From Paracoccaceae bacterium (GTDB lineage: Bacteria; Pseudomonadota; Alphaproteobacteria; Rhodobacterales; Rhodobacteraceae), in the NCBI GenBank assembly GCA_015487335.1, contig WFPZ01000060.1, positions 1 to 19,434 on the forward strand: 19,434 nt of DNA. Reading direction: 5' to 3'. Made by a program: the position numbers and the translations under genes. The notes under the pieces were generated by a model. It was given only the letters and a program-made list of their open reading frames with translations. It was not told the origin of the DNA and did no database searches. Position 1 is the stretch's first letter, and the number at the start of each line of letters is the position of its first letter. This document shows, in pieces, positions 1 to 7,559 of the stretch.

Positions 1-64
1 CAGATTCGGGTTCCGGCGGCGCGCGGCCTGCGCTAACAAGGCCCCGAAATGCGGAAAACGGCAG
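1..64. other. Left-edge sequence upstream of the Fur gene
   Basis: Frame 1 reads eleven sense codons to a TAA at 34-36, so this could be the tail of a plus-strand gene cut by the window edge, ending 28 bases before the Fur gene. Eleven codons are too few to recognise a family. No convincing promoter is visible. The bases before the Fur ATG carry only a weak purine stretch around 52-58 as a ribosome binding site. Confidence 0.2.
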
Positions 65-484
65 ATGGCGGGAAAGATCCTTGAAAAATGCGCCGAGCGC
101 GGCCTGCGCATGACCGAGCAACGCCGGATCATCGCGACCGTTCTCGAAGAGGCGACCGATCACCCGGACGCCGAGGAGCTCTATGCCCGCGCCCTGAAGA
201 TCGACCCGAAGATCTCGCTGGCCACCGTCTACCGCACCGTGAAGCTGTTCGAGGACAACGGCATCCTCGACAAGCACGAATTCGGCGACGGCCGGGCGCG
301 CTATGAGCACGCCGACCGCGAGCACCACGATCACCTGATCGACATCACCACCGGCGAGGTGATCGAGTTCGTCGACCCCGAAATCGAGGCCCTGCAGGAA
401 AAGATCGCCCGCAAGCTGGGCTACCGCATCACCGGCCACCGGCTGGAACTCTATGGCATTCCCATCAAGAAGGAAAAGAAATGA
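65..484 (+). CDS. fur: Fur-family metalloregulator, Mur-like (139 aa)
   Basis: A cytoplasmic DNA-binding repressor that senses iron or manganese. The N-terminal winged helix (about residues 10-80) includes the signature TVYRTVKLFE at 54-63. The C-terminal dimerisation and metal domain has the HHDH cluster at 87-90, with E101 and H125 as further likely ligands. The CXXC structural zinc motifs of E. coli Fur are absent. That absence, plus the ending around HRLELYG (125-131), fits the alphaproteobacterial Mur/Fur clade better than the haem-binding Irr clade. In that clade the effector is often Mn(II), but this cannot be decided from sequence alone. The length is normal. The TGA overlaps the enolase ATG by four bases, which predicts translational coupling. 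Confidence 0.9.
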   Translation: MAGKILEKCAERGLRMTEQRRIIATVLEEATDHPDAEELYARALKIDPKISLATVYRTVKLFEDNGILDKHEFGDGRARYEHADREHHDHLIDITTGEVIEFVDPEIEALQEKIARKLGYRITGHRLELYGIPIKKEKK

Positions 485-1770
485 GCACCATCATCGACAT
501 CATCGGCCGCGAGATCCTCGACAGCCGGGGCAACCCCACCGTCGAGGTGGACGTGATCCTCGAGGACGGCACGATGGGGCGCGCGGCGGTGCCCTCGGGG
601 GCCTCCACCGGCGCCCACGAAGCGGTGGAGCGGCGCGACGGCGACCCGGCGCGCTACCTGGGCAAGGGCGTTCTGGGCGCGGTGGAGGCCGTCAACGGCG
701 AGCTGGCCGAGGCGCTGGCGGGCATGGACGCCACCGAGCAGGAGGCCATCGACGCGATGATGATCGAGCTTGACGGCACCGACAACAAGGGCCGGCTGGG
801 AGCCAACGCCATTCTCGGCGTCTCGCTTGCCTGCGCCCGGGCGGCGGCCGAGTTTTCCGCCCTGCCGCTTTACCGCTACGTGGGCGGGGCGGCGGCGCAT
901 GTGCTGCCGGTGCCGATGATGAACATCATCAACGGCGGCGAACATGCCGACAACCCGATCGACATTCAGGAATTCATGATCATGCCGATCTCCGCCGGCA
1001 GCATCCGCGAGGCGGTGCGCATGGGCTCGGAGGTGTTCCACACGCTGAAGAAGGAGCTTTCGGCGGCCGGGCTGTCCACCGCCGTGGGCGACGAGGGCGG
1101 CTTCGCCCCGGCGCTTTCGGGCACCCGCGAGGCGCTGGATTTCATCCTCAGGGCGATCGAGAAGGCCGGCTACGCGCCGGGCGACGACATCTGCCTCGCG
1201 CTTGATTGCGCCGCCACGGAATACTTCAAGGACGGGCGCTATGTCATGGAAGGCGAAGGCAAAACCATGACCAGCGAAGAGAACGTCGTGTTTCTGGAGG
1301 GGCTGCTGTCGGACTACCCGATCATCTCCATCGAGGACGGCATGGCCGAGGACGACTGGACCGGCTGGCAGGAGATGACCGAAGCGCTCGGCGACAAGGT
1401 GCAGCTGGTGGGCGATGACCTCTTCGTCACCAACCCCGCGCGGCTGGCCCGCGGCATCGCCGAGGGCGCGGCCAATTCGATGCTGGTGAAGGTCAACCAG
1501 ATCGGCACGCTTTCCGAAACCCTGCGTGCGGTCGAGATGGCGCATCGGGCGGGATACACCAACGTGATGAGCCACCGCTCGGGCGAGACGGAAGACGCCA
1601 CCATCGCCGATCTTGCCGTGGCCACCAACTGCGGCCAGATCAAGACCGGCTCGCTGTCGCGCTCCGACCGGCTGGCGAAATACAACCAGCTGATCCGCAT
1701 CGAGGAGGCGCTGGGCGAAGCGGCCGAATACGCCGGGCGTTCCATTCTCCGCCAGCGCCCCGCCCCGTGA
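481..1770 (+). CDS. eno: Enolase (phosphopyruvate hydratase), 429 aa
   Basis: Converts 2-phosphoglycerate to phosphoenolpyruvate in glycolysis and gluconeogenesis; a cytoplasmic Mg-dependent enzyme, and in many bacteria part of the RNA degradosome. The flexible loop SGASTG is at 39-44 and H155 lies in NGGEHADN. The acid/base pair is E205 (VGDEGGFAP) and K337 (LVKVNQIGT). The metal ligands are D242, E285 (SIEDGM) and D312 (GDDLFVTN). The substrate-binding SHRSGETED is at 364-372, and K388 lies in QIKTGSLSRSDR. All key residues are present and the length is typical. An AAGGA at 471-475 gives a good ribosome binding site for the ATG. The start overlaps the end of the Fur gene and the stop overlaps the cupin GTG, so the three genes look like one transcript. 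Confidence 0.98.
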   Translation: MSTIIDIIGREILDSRGNPTVEVDVILEDGTMGRAAVPSGASTGAHEAVERRDGDPARYLGKGVLGAVEAVNGELAEALAGMDATEQEAIDAMMIELDGTDNKGRLGANAILGVSLACARAAAEFSALPLYRYVGGAAAHVLPVPMMNIINGGEHADNPIDIQEFMIMPISAGSIREAVRMGSEVFHTLKKELSAAGLSTAVGDEGGFAPALSGTREALDFILRAIEKAGYAPGDDICLALDCAATEYFKDGRYVMEGEGKTMTSEENVVFLEGLLSDYPIISIEDGMAEDDWTGWQEMTEALGDKVQLVGDDLFVTNPARLARGIAEGAANSMLVKVNQIGTLSETLRAVEMAHRAGYTNVMSHRSGETEDATIADLAVATNCGQIKTGSLSRSDRLAKYNQLIRIEEALGEAAEYAGRSILRQRPAP

Positions 1771-2192
1771 CGGCCGAGCGGATCATCGCCGAACTGGGCC
1801 TTGCCCCCCACCCCGAGGGGGGCTGGTACCGCCAGACCTGGGTCGCCGAGGCCGCCCCCGGAGAGCGCCCTGCCGGCACCTCCATCCTGTTTCTGCTCAA
1901 GGCCGGCGAACGCAGCCACTGGCACCGGGTGGACGCGGCGGAGATCTGGCACTTCCACGCCGGCGCGCCGCTGAGGCTGTCGGTGGCCGAAAGCGCCGCC
2001 GGTCCGCCCGCCCGCCATCTGCTCGGCCCCGACGTGCTGTCGGGCCAGAGGCCGCAATTCGTGGTCCCCGCCGGCCACTGGCAATCGGCGCAAAGCACCG
2101 GCGCCTATTCGCTGGTGGGCTGCACCGTCAGCCCCGGCTTCCGCTTCGAAGGGTTCGAACTGGCCCCGCCGGGGTTCGACATTCCCGGCTGA
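1767..2192 (+). CDS. Cupin family protein, DUF985/Cupin_5 (141 aa)
   Basis: A small single-domain beta-barrel protein of the DUF985 cupin family, whose biochemical role is not established. Family hallmarks are HPEGGWYR (15-22), a histidine-rich stretch around residues 50-64 with H51, H53, E59, H62 and H64 as possible metal ligands, VVPAGHWQ (99-106) and the closing GCTVSPGF (118-125). No signal peptide or membrane segment is seen. The start is a GTG overlapping the enolase TGA by four bases. No Shine-Dalgarno sequence precedes it, so translation probably depends on ribosomes finishing enolase. The gene is complete and last in the Fur-enolase run. A sugar-related or metal-binding role would be a guess. 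Confidence 0.87.
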   Translation: MTAERIIAELGLAPHPEGGWYRQTWVAEAAPGERPAGTSILFLLKAGERSHWHRVDAAEIWHFHAGAPLRLSVAESAAGPPARHLLGPDVLSGQRPQFVVPAGHWQSAQSTGAYSLVGCTVSPGFRFEGFELAPPGFDIPG

Positions 2193-2245
2193 CACCCGCC
2201 TTCCGATTCTTCAGTCGCAAGATGCTCGCGGGGGGAATTGGCCGC

Positions 2246-2279
2246 CGGGCAAAGGGGGGGGGCGGCAGCCCCCTGCCCG
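2246..2279. terminator. GC-rich hairpin between convergent genes
   Basis: CGGGCA (2246-2251) pairs with TGCCCG (2274-2279), and part of a run of nine G (2254-2262) pairs with CCCCC (2269-2273), leaving a small AA bulge. The stem lies between the convergent cupin and dehydrogenase genes and could slow polymerase from either side. No T tract follows on either strand, so this is at best a non-canonical terminator. Confidence 0.3.
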
Positions 2280-2334
2280 CCTCCGGCCCTGCTCGTCTCC
2301 CGGCCCGCGCGGCCCCTGCCCGGCGAAACGCGCC

Positions 2335-3207
2335 TCAGCCCAGGGCGCGCAGCCGCTTGATCAGGCTGGAGGTGTCCCAGCGCCCGCCGCCCATGTTCTG
2401 CACGTCCTTGTAGAACTGGTCCACCAGCGCCGTCACCGGCAGGGAAGCGCCGAACTCGTCGGCCGTATGCAGGCAGATGCCGAGATCCTTGCGCATCCAG
2501 TCGACGGCGAAGCCGTGATCGAACTCGTCGTCGAGCATGGTCTCGTAGCGGTTGAGCATCTGCCACGACCCGGCCGCGCCGCCGCCGATCACCTCGACCA
2601 CCGCGCGCCCGTCCAGCCCCGCCTTCTCGGCGAAGTGCAGCGCCTCGGAGAGCCCCTGCAGAAGCCCCGCGATGGCGATCTGATTGACCATCTTGGTCAG
2701 CTGCCCGGCCCCGCTCTCGCCCATCCGCCGGCAGGTCTTGGCATAGGCCGCGATCACCGCCTCGGCCCGGGCGAAAGCCTCCTCGTCGCCGCCGCACATC
2801 ACCACCAGCTGGCCGTTCTCGGCCCCCGCCTGCCCGCCCGAGACCGGCGCGTCCACGAACGAGATCTGCCGCGCGGCCGCCTCGGCATACAGCTCGCGCG
2901 TCACGGCGGCCGAAACGGTGGTGTGATCGACGAAGACGCTGCCCGGGCTCATGCCGGCAAACGCCCCGTCCTCGCCCAGGCAGACGGCACGCAGATCGTC
3001 GTCGTTGCCCACGCAGCACATCACGAATTCCGCTCCCTGCGCCGCCTCGCGCGGGGTGCGGGCCATCTTTCCGCCATGCTCGGCCACCCATTTCTCGGCC
3101 TTGGCGGCGGTGCGGTTGTAGACGGTCACCTCATGGCCCGCCTTCGCCAGGTGCCCCGCCATCGGGTAGCCCATGACCCCCAGTCCCAGAAACGTGACGT
3201 CAGCCAT
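2335..3207 (-). CDS. Beta-hydroxyacid dehydrogenase (3-hydroxyisobutyrate dehydrogenase / tartronate semialdehyde reductase family), 290 aa
   Basis: An NAD(P)-dependent oxidoreductase of the 3-hydroxyisobutyrate dehydrogenase superfamily. The Rossmann motif GLGVMGYPMAGHL (8-20) binds the dinucleotide. DAPVSGG (119-125) is the substrate-binding signature. GAGQLTKMVNQ (166-176) carries the likely catalytic K172, with N175 nearby. K240-D241 in the C-terminal helical domain is also conserved. NR at 31-32 in the loop after beta-2 suggests a preference for NADP, as in many tartronate semialdehyde or succinic semialdehyde reductases. The exact substrate cannot be assigned. The start at 3207 is chosen over an in-frame ATG at 3276 because GGAGGGG sits directly upstream and the protein then begins right at the Rossmann strand. 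It is transcribed alone, divergent from the acylase gene. Confidence 0.9.
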   Translation of the reverse strand: MADVTFLGLGVMGYPMAGHLAKAGHEVTVYNRTAAKAEKWVAEHGGKMARTPREAAQGAEFVMCCVGNDDDLRAVCLGEDGAFAGMSPGSVFVDHTTVSAAVTRELYAEAAARQISFVDAPVSGGQAGAENGQLVVMCGGDEEAFARAEAVIAAYAKTCRRMGESGAGQLTKMVNQIAIAGLLQGLSEALHFAEKAGLDGRAVVEVIGGGAAGSWQMLNRYETMLDDEFDHGFAVDWMRKDLGICLHTADEFGASLPVTALVDQFYKDVQNMGGGRWDTSSLIKRLRALG

Positions 3208-3245
3208 GACTTTCCCCTCCCGCCAACATGTCCTATTGCTCCACC

Positions 3246-3273
3246 TAATTACCGGCTCCGGAGCCGGGGTCAA
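3246..3273 (-). promoter_or_regulatory. Candidate promoter of the hydroxyacid dehydrogenase gene
   Basis: On the minus strand TTGACC (3273-3268) matches the -35 consensus at five of six positions. It is followed, after exactly 16 bases, by the AT-rich hexamer TAATTA (3251-3246), a weak -10. Transcription would start near 3239, giving a leader of about 30 bases that includes the strong ribosome binding site. The spacer is entirely a perfect palindrome. The -10 match is poor, so this is only a candidate. Confidence 0.35.
3252..3267. repeat. Perfect 16-bp palindrome CCGGCTCCGGAGCCGG
   Basis: Two 8-base half sites, CCGGCTCC and GGAGCCGG, meet without a spacer in the 78-base region between the divergent dehydrogenase and acylase genes. 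The palindrome fills the spacer of the candidate dehydrogenase promoter and lies about 19 bases before the acylase ATG. It could therefore be an operator or, in acylase mRNA, a 5' hairpin. The regulator is unknown. Confidence 0.5.
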
Positions 3274-3285
3274 CAACGGGCAGAC

Positions 3286-5748
3286 ATGGCAAGAGTATTC
3301 CGCTGGCTTCTACGCATCTTTCTCGGGCTCGTGGGCCTGGGGCTGGCCGGGCTGGTGCTGGTCTACTGGCTGGCGGCGCGCTCGCTGCCCGACTACGACA
3401 AGACCCACCAGGTGGCCGGCGTGAGCGGGCCGGTGGAGATTGTCCGCAACAACAACAACGTGCCGCACATCTTCGCCGAAAACGACGCCGACGTGTTCTT
3501 CGGCCTCGGCTTTGCCCATGCCCAGGACCGGCTGTGGCAGATGATGATGATGCGGCGCACCGCGCAGGGGCGGCTGTCGGAGATGTTCGGCCCCCGCACC
3601 GTGAAGGCGGACGAGCTGATGCGCCGGCTCGACATCTACAACCTCGCGCGGCAATCGGTGGAGGCGCTGGATGCCGAAACCCGGGCCGCGCTGGAGGCCT
3701 ACGCGGCCGGCGTCAACGCCTGGCTGCAGGAAGTCAACCGCGAGGCACTGGGGCGCGGGGCGCCGGAATTCTTCCTGTTTTCCAACCGTATCGCGCCCTG
3801 GCAGCCGGCCGATTCGATCGCCCTGGCCAAGCTGATGGCGCTGCAGCTCACCGGCCAGTTCCGCCAGGAAATCCTGCTGGCGCGCACCTCCCTGATGCTG
3901 CCGCCCGAGCGGGTGCGCGACCTTCTGCCCGAGGTGCCGGGCAGCGGCATCGCCGAATTGCCGGAATATTCCTCGCTGTTTCCGGGGTTGCCGAAATATG
4001 CCGCGGTTCAGGAGCTTCCCCCCGATCCGCTGTTCCCGCTGCCGCCCCCCGGCCAGGCCGGAGCCTCCAACGCCTGGGCCGCCGCGCCCTCGCGCTCGGC
4101 CTCCGGCGGCACGCTGCTGGCCAATGACCCCCACCTGCCCTTCAGCGCCCCCTCGCCGTGGTACCTGGCGCGGCTGGAGCTTTCCACCGGAGGGGTGATC
4201 GGCGGCACCATCCCCGGCATTCCCGCGGTCCTGGTGGGCCGCTCCGACCGGCTGGGCTGGGGGCTGACCACGGCCTGGGTGGACGATCAGGACCTGTTCA
4301 TCGAAAAGCTCAACCCCGACAACCCCGACGAGGTGCTCACCCCCGAGGGCTACCGCCCGCTGCGCACCCGCGCCTCGATCATCCAGGTCAGGGGCCAGCC
4401 GCCGCGCACCATCACCCTGCGGTGGTCGGAAAACGGCCCGCTGCTGCCGGCCGACCAGTTCGGCCTGTCGGCGGTGACGCCTCCCGGGCATGCGGTCTCG
4501 CTGGCCTGGACGGGGCTGAGCCCCGAGGACACCTCGCTGGCCTTCGCCCTGAAGCTGATGCGCGCCGGCACCATCGCCGAGGCCATCGCCGCCGGCGAGC
4601 CGTTCGTCGCCCCGGCCCAGAACCTGGTGCTGGCCGACCGCGAGACCATCGCCATGAAGACCATCGGCGTGGTCCCCCGGCGCCTCGCCCAGAGCCAGAC
4701 GAAAGGGCGCCTGCCCGCCCCCGGCTGGATCGACACCAACCGCTGGCAGGGGCGGATGAACTACGCCTCCAACCCCGAGTTCGTCTCGCCTGCCGGGGGC
4801 ATCCTGGGAAACACCAACAACAAGATCGTCGACCGCCCCTTCCCGCTCAACCTCTCCTACACCTGGGGCGACAGCCAGCGCATCCAGCGCTGGCGCAAGC
4901 TGATGCAGAACCGCGAGGTGCACACCCGCGAAAGCTTCATCGAGGCCCAGCTCGACACCGTCAGCTACACCGCCCGCTCGCTTCTGCCGCTGGTCGCGCG
5001 CGATCTGTGGTTCACCGGCGAACCCGCCCCCGAGGGCACGCCGGAGCGCCTGCGCCAGCAGGCGCTTCAGATGCTGGCCGACTGGAACGGCGACATGAAC
5101 GAGCACCTGCCCGAGCCGCTGATCTACGCGGCCTGGATGCGTGCCCTGCAGGAGCGGCTGATCCGCGACGATCTGGGCCCGCTGGCGCGCGCCTTCCCGC
5201 GGGTGGAGCCGCTGTTCATCGAGCGGGTGTTCCGCGACATCGACGGCGCCTCGGCCTGGTGCGACATCGTGCAGTCGGTGCCGAAGGAAAGCTGCACCGA
5301 CATCGCACGGATTGCGCTCGACGAGGCTCTGGTGTGGATCGGCGAAAACTACGGCACGGCGCTGGAATCGCTGCGCTGGGGCGACGCCCACGAGGCCCGC
5401 CAGGACCACCCGGTACTGGGCGAGGTGCCGATACTCAGGTGGTTCGTGAACATCCGCCAGTCCACCTCGGGGGGCGACAACACGCTCAACCGCGGCCTCA
5501 CCTCGGGGCGCGACCCCGAGCCCTTCATCAACATCCAGGGCGCGGGCTATCGCGGGGTGTATGATTTCGCCGATCCCGACAGTTCGGTGTTCATCATCTC
5601 CACCGGCCAGTCGGGGCACCCTCTTTCACGCTTCTACGACGACCTCGGAGAGCTGTGGCGGCGCGGCGAATACATCCCGATGTCGCTCGACCCCGGGCTT
5701 GCCCGCGCCGCCGCGGTGGGCATCACCCGGCTGGAGCCGCTGCGCTGA
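3286..5748 (+). CDS. Penicillin acylase family Ntn-hydrolase, membrane-anchored (820 aa)
   Basis: A secreted or periplasmic amidase precursor of the penicillin amidase (peptidase S45) family, which hydrolyses amide bonds in substrates such as penicillins or acyl-homoserine lactones. A basic N-terminus and one hydrophobic segment (about residues 8-30) look like an uncleaved anchor or signal. The alpha-subunit region follows, with the typical GFAHAQDRLWQM near 75-86. A proline-rich linker (about 244-257) precedes the expected autocatalytic cut before S261, which starts the beta subunit as SNAW and is the nucleophile. Further family motifs are NDPHL (280-284), GNTNNK, and near the C-terminus SGHPLSRFYDD. 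The length fits the family. The ATG at 3286 is chosen because the open frame upstream lies antisense to the dehydrogenase. Substrate is not predictable. No clear Shine-Dalgarno sequence is visible. Confidence 0.92.
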   Translation: MARVFRWLLRIFLGLVGLGLAGLVLVYWLAARSLPDYDKTHQVAGVSGPVEIVRNNNNVPHIFAENDADVFFGLGFAHAQDRLWQMMMMRRTAQGRLSEMFGPRTVKADELMRRLDIYNLARQSVEALDAETRAALEAYAAGVNAWLQEVNREALGRGAPEFFLFSNRIAPWQPADSIALAKLMALQLTGQFRQEILLARTSLMLPPERVRDLLPEVPGSGIAELPEYSSLFPGLPKYAAVQELPPDPLFPLPPPGQAGASNAWAAAPSRSASGGTLLANDPHLPFSAPSPWYLARLELSTGGVIGGTIPGIPAVLVGRSDRLGWGLTTAWVDDQDLFIEKLNPDNPDEVLTPEGYRPLRTRASIIQVRGQPPRTITLRWSENGPLLPADQFGLSAVTPPGHAVSLAWTGLSPEDTSLAFALKLMRAGTIAEAIAAGEPFVAPAQNLVLADRETIAMKTIGVVPRRLAQSQTKGRLPAPGWIDTNRWQGRMNYASNPEFVSPAGGILGNTNNKIVDRPFPLNLSYTWGDSQRIQRWRKLMQNREVHTRESFIEAQLDTVSYTARSLLPLVARDLWFTGEPAPEGTPERLRQQALQMLADWNGDMNEHLPEPLIYAAWMRALQERLIRDDLGPLARAFPRVEPLFIERVFRDIDGASAWCDIVQSVPKESCTDIARIALDEALVWIGENYGTALESLRWGDAHEARQDHPVLGEVPILRWFVNIRQSTSGGDNTLNRGLTSGRDPEPFINIQGAGYRGVYDFADPDSSVFIISTGQSGHPLSRFYDDLGELWRRGEYIPMSLDPGLARAAAVGITRLEPLR

Positions 5749-5914
5749 GGCAGGGGGCGCCGATCGCAGGGACAGGCCGCCCCGGACAAGACAGGCGCTC
5801 TGGCGCCAGCGCATGTCGTTCCTGACCGGATGTGTTCATCTGCGCAACCGAAGGCATGCGCGCACCGGGCAGGGCGAATGGGATCGGGCGCCACATGCCC
5901 CGACACCGGCGTGC
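5749..5914. other. Intergenic region between convergent acylase and hflX
   Basis: Both flanking genes end here. The only structures I see are a 10-base palindrome CTGGCGCCAG at about 5802-5811, within a possible GCGCT/AGCGC stem, and a short TCGGG/CCCGA stem (5884-5888 with 5899-5903) just past the hflX stop. Neither is followed by a T tract, so no intrinsic terminator is called. No supported gene lies in this gap. Confidence 0.4.
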
Positions 5915-7195
5915 CTATCCCTGCAGCTCCCGGAAGGCCTTTTCCTGGCGGGCCGTCCAGCGCACCCGCAGCCTGAAGCCCTCTTCCTCCGGGGTTTCTG
6001 CCTCGACCACGCCCTGCTGATGAAGCCAGGCCCGCTTGCGGCCCTCGGAAAAGGGCAGGAACAGCTCGCGGCCGTGGCGGTCCTGCTCCAGCGCGCCGCC
6101 AATTGCCTGGAGCAGCGCCTCCACCCCCTCGCCGGTGCGCGCCGAGAGCGCCACCGCCCCCGGGCTCCGGGCTGCCCGCGCGGCCACCGCAGCCCGCGCC
6201 TCGGGCGCCATGGTGTCGGTCTTGTTCCACACCTCGATCACCGGGATGTCCGCCGTCACCCCCAGTTCTTCGAGGATGCGCCGCACGTCCTCGGCCTGTT
6301 CCCTGGTCTCGGGGTGCGAGATGTCGCGCACATGCACGATCAGATCGGCGTCCAGCACCTCTTCGAGGGTGGCGCGGAAGGCGGCCACCAGCTGGGGGGG
6401 TAGATCCGAGATGAAGCCGACCGTATCGGAAAGGATGATGCGCTGCCCCGCAGGCAGGGTAACGCCCCGCATCGTCGGATCGAGGGTGGCGAACAGCATG
6501 TCCTTCGCCATGACCTCCGCGCCGGTCAGGCGGTTGAAAAGCGTGGATTTTCCCGCATTGGTATAGCCCACCAGCGCCACCACCGGAAAGGGCACCCGGG
6601 CGCGTGCCGCGCGGTGCAGGGCGCGGGTCTTCGCCACCTTCGAAAGCTGGCGGCGGATGCGGGAGATGGCCTCGTCGATGGCGCGCCGGTCGGCCTCGAT
6701 CTGGGTCTCGCCGGGGCCGCCCACGAAGCCCAGGCCGCCGCGCTGGCGCTCCAGGTGGGTCCAGGCGCGCACCAGCCGGGTGCGCTGGTAGTTCAGCGCC
6801 GCCAGCTCCACCTGCAGCACCCCCTCGCGGGTGCGGGCCCTCTCGGCGAAGATTTCCAGGATCAGCCCGGTGCGGTCCAGAAGCTTCACCCCCCAGGCCT
6901 TTTCCAGATTGCGCTGCTGCACCGGGGTGACGGGGCCGTCCACCAGCACCAGGCCCACCTCCTCGGCGGCAAGGCGGGCCTTCAGCTCTGCCACCTTGCC
7001 GGCCCCGAACAGATGGCCCGGCCGCACCCGGGGAAGGCGGACGATCTCGGCACCGGCCACCTCAAGCCCCGGCAGGGCGCGCGCCAGTGCCACCGCCTCT
7101 TCCAGCGCCGAGGCGGGCGCGTGGCGCTGCGCCTTGCCCAGGATGTCAGGGTGCAGGACCCAGGCGCGCGTCACCGGCGCGCCGGGATCACTCAC
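5915..7195 (-). CDS. hflX: GTPase HflX (426 aa)
   Basis: A ribosome-associated GTPase that binds 50S subunits and can split stalled or stress-damaged ribosomes. The N-terminal HflX domain is followed by the glycine-rich segment GGLGFVGGPGETQIE (153-167). The G domain has G1 GYTNAGKST (210-218), G3 DTVGF (257-261) and G4 NKTD (324-327). A C-terminal region of about 100 residues follows. All nucleotide-binding motifs are intact. The start is a GTG whose bases overlap the hfq TGA by four, so hflX is probably translated by coupling to hfq. The hfq-hflX order is the same as in enterobacteria and many alphaproteobacteria. Confidence 0.96.
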   Translation of the reverse strand: MSDPGAPVTRAWVLHPDILGKAQRHAPASALEEAVALARALPGLEVAGAEIVRLPRVRPGHLFGAGKVAELKARLAAEEVGLVLVDGPVTPVQQRNLEKAWGVKLLDRTGLILEIFAERARTREGVLQVELAALNYQRTRLVRAWTHLERQRGGLGFVGGPGETQIEADRRAIDEAISRIRRQLSKVAKTRALHRAARARVPFPVVALVGYTNAGKSTLFNRLTGAEVMAKDMLFATLDPTMRGVTLPAGQRIILSDTVGFISDLPPQLVAAFRATLEEVLDADLIVHVRDISHPETREQAEDVRRILEELGVTADIPVIEVWNKTDTMAPEARAAVAARAARSPGAVALSARTGEGVEALLQAIGGALEQDRHGRELFLPFSEGRKRAWLHQQGVVEAETPEEEGFRLRVRWTARQEKAFRELQG

Positions 7196-7431
7196 GGCTG
7201 TTCTTCACCGTCGTAGAGGCTGATCGGCTGCGACGGCATGACGGTGGAGATCGCGTGCTTGTAGACGAGTTGCGACTGCCCGTCGCGGCGCAGCAGCACG
7301 CAGAAATTGTCGAACCAGGTGATCACTCCCTGCAGCTTCACCCCGTTGATGAGGAAAATCGTCACCGGGACCTTCGTCTTGCGGACGTGATTGAGAAATG
7401 CATCCTGCAAATTCTGTTTGTCGGCAGCCAT
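7192..7431 (-). CDS. hfq: RNA chaperone Hfq (79 aa)
   Basis: A hexameric Sm-like protein that pairs small RNAs with mRNAs. In alphaproteobacteria it also affects nitrogen-fixation and stress genes. The Sm1 region covers about 18-50, with IFLINGVKLQGVI (25-37) and FDNFCVLL (40-47). The Sm2 signature YKHAIST is at 57-63, including the H59 of the proximal RNA-binding pore. The protein ends soon after the Sm core, with an acidic tail, as is usual for alphaproteobacterial Hfq. The stretch before the ATG is A-rich, with AAAAGG about 7 bases upstream as a modest ribosome binding site. It heads a two-gene unit with hflX. Confidence 0.97.
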   Translation of the reverse strand: MAADKQNLQDAFLNHVRKTKVPVTIFLINGVKLQGVITWFDNFCVLLRRDGQSQLVYKHAISTVMPSQPISLYDGEEQP

Positions 7432-7503
7432 TTTTTTGCCTTTTCTTGCGCGGTCTTGTTGCGTTCTGCCCCTCTGCGGCAGGCCGTTTCATTTCGGAGG
7501 CCG

Positions 7504-7532
7504 AGTATGAAGCGGCTTTCGGCGCGGGTCCA
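7504..7532 (-). promoter_or_regulatory. Candidate hfq promoter
   Basis: On the minus strand TGGACC (7532-7527) lies 17 bases before CATACT (7509-7504), each with four of six matches to the sigma-70 -35 and -10 consensus. The start would fall near 7497, giving an hfq leader of roughly 65 bases. The position, just downstream of the candidate trkH terminator, supports an independent hfq-hflX transcription unit. Confidence 0.35.
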
Positions 7533-7537
7533 GCCCC

Positions 7538-7559
7538 AAAATGCACGCCCCGACGGGGC
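7538..7559 (-). terminator. Candidate intrinsic terminator of trkH
   Basis: Read on the minus strand, GCCCC and GGGGC (7559-7555 and 7551-7547) form a short stem with a GTC loop starting nine bases after the trkH stop. A T-rich stretch ending ATTTT (7542-7538) follows. The stem is short, and four T's make a weak tract, but position and order are right for an intrinsic terminator. Confidence 0.4.

Noticed and set aside
65..484. Assignment of the Fur-family gene as Irr
   Set aside because: A haem-regulatory motif is missing and the sequence follows the Mur/Fur pattern, notably HHDHLID and the HRLELYG ending.
2254..2262. Run of nine G as a possible phase-variation tract
   Set aside because: It lies between convergent gene ends, outside any supported gene or promoter, so slippage would have no obvious effect.
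2222..2413. A small plus-strand open frame of 63 codons after the cupin gene
   Set aside because: No ribosome binding site or family likeness; half lies antisense to the dehydrogenase and its Pro/Ala/Arg-rich content reflects GC bias.
2467..3285. A 273-codon upstream extension of the acylase frame, open across the dehydrogenase gene
   Set aside because: It is antisense to a clear dehydrogenase and shows no family motif. The acylase signal/anchor begins right after the ATG at 3286.
3310..5619. A 769-codon open frame antisense to the acylase gene
   Set aside because: Composition is rich in Gly, Arg, His and Ala with no recognisable domain, as expected of an antisense frame in GC-rich coding DNA; the sense strand has full family motifs.
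5561..6403. A 280-codon plus-strand frame opposite the end of hflX
   Set aside because: It overlaps the acylase end and runs antisense to conserved hflX sequence; no motif supports it.
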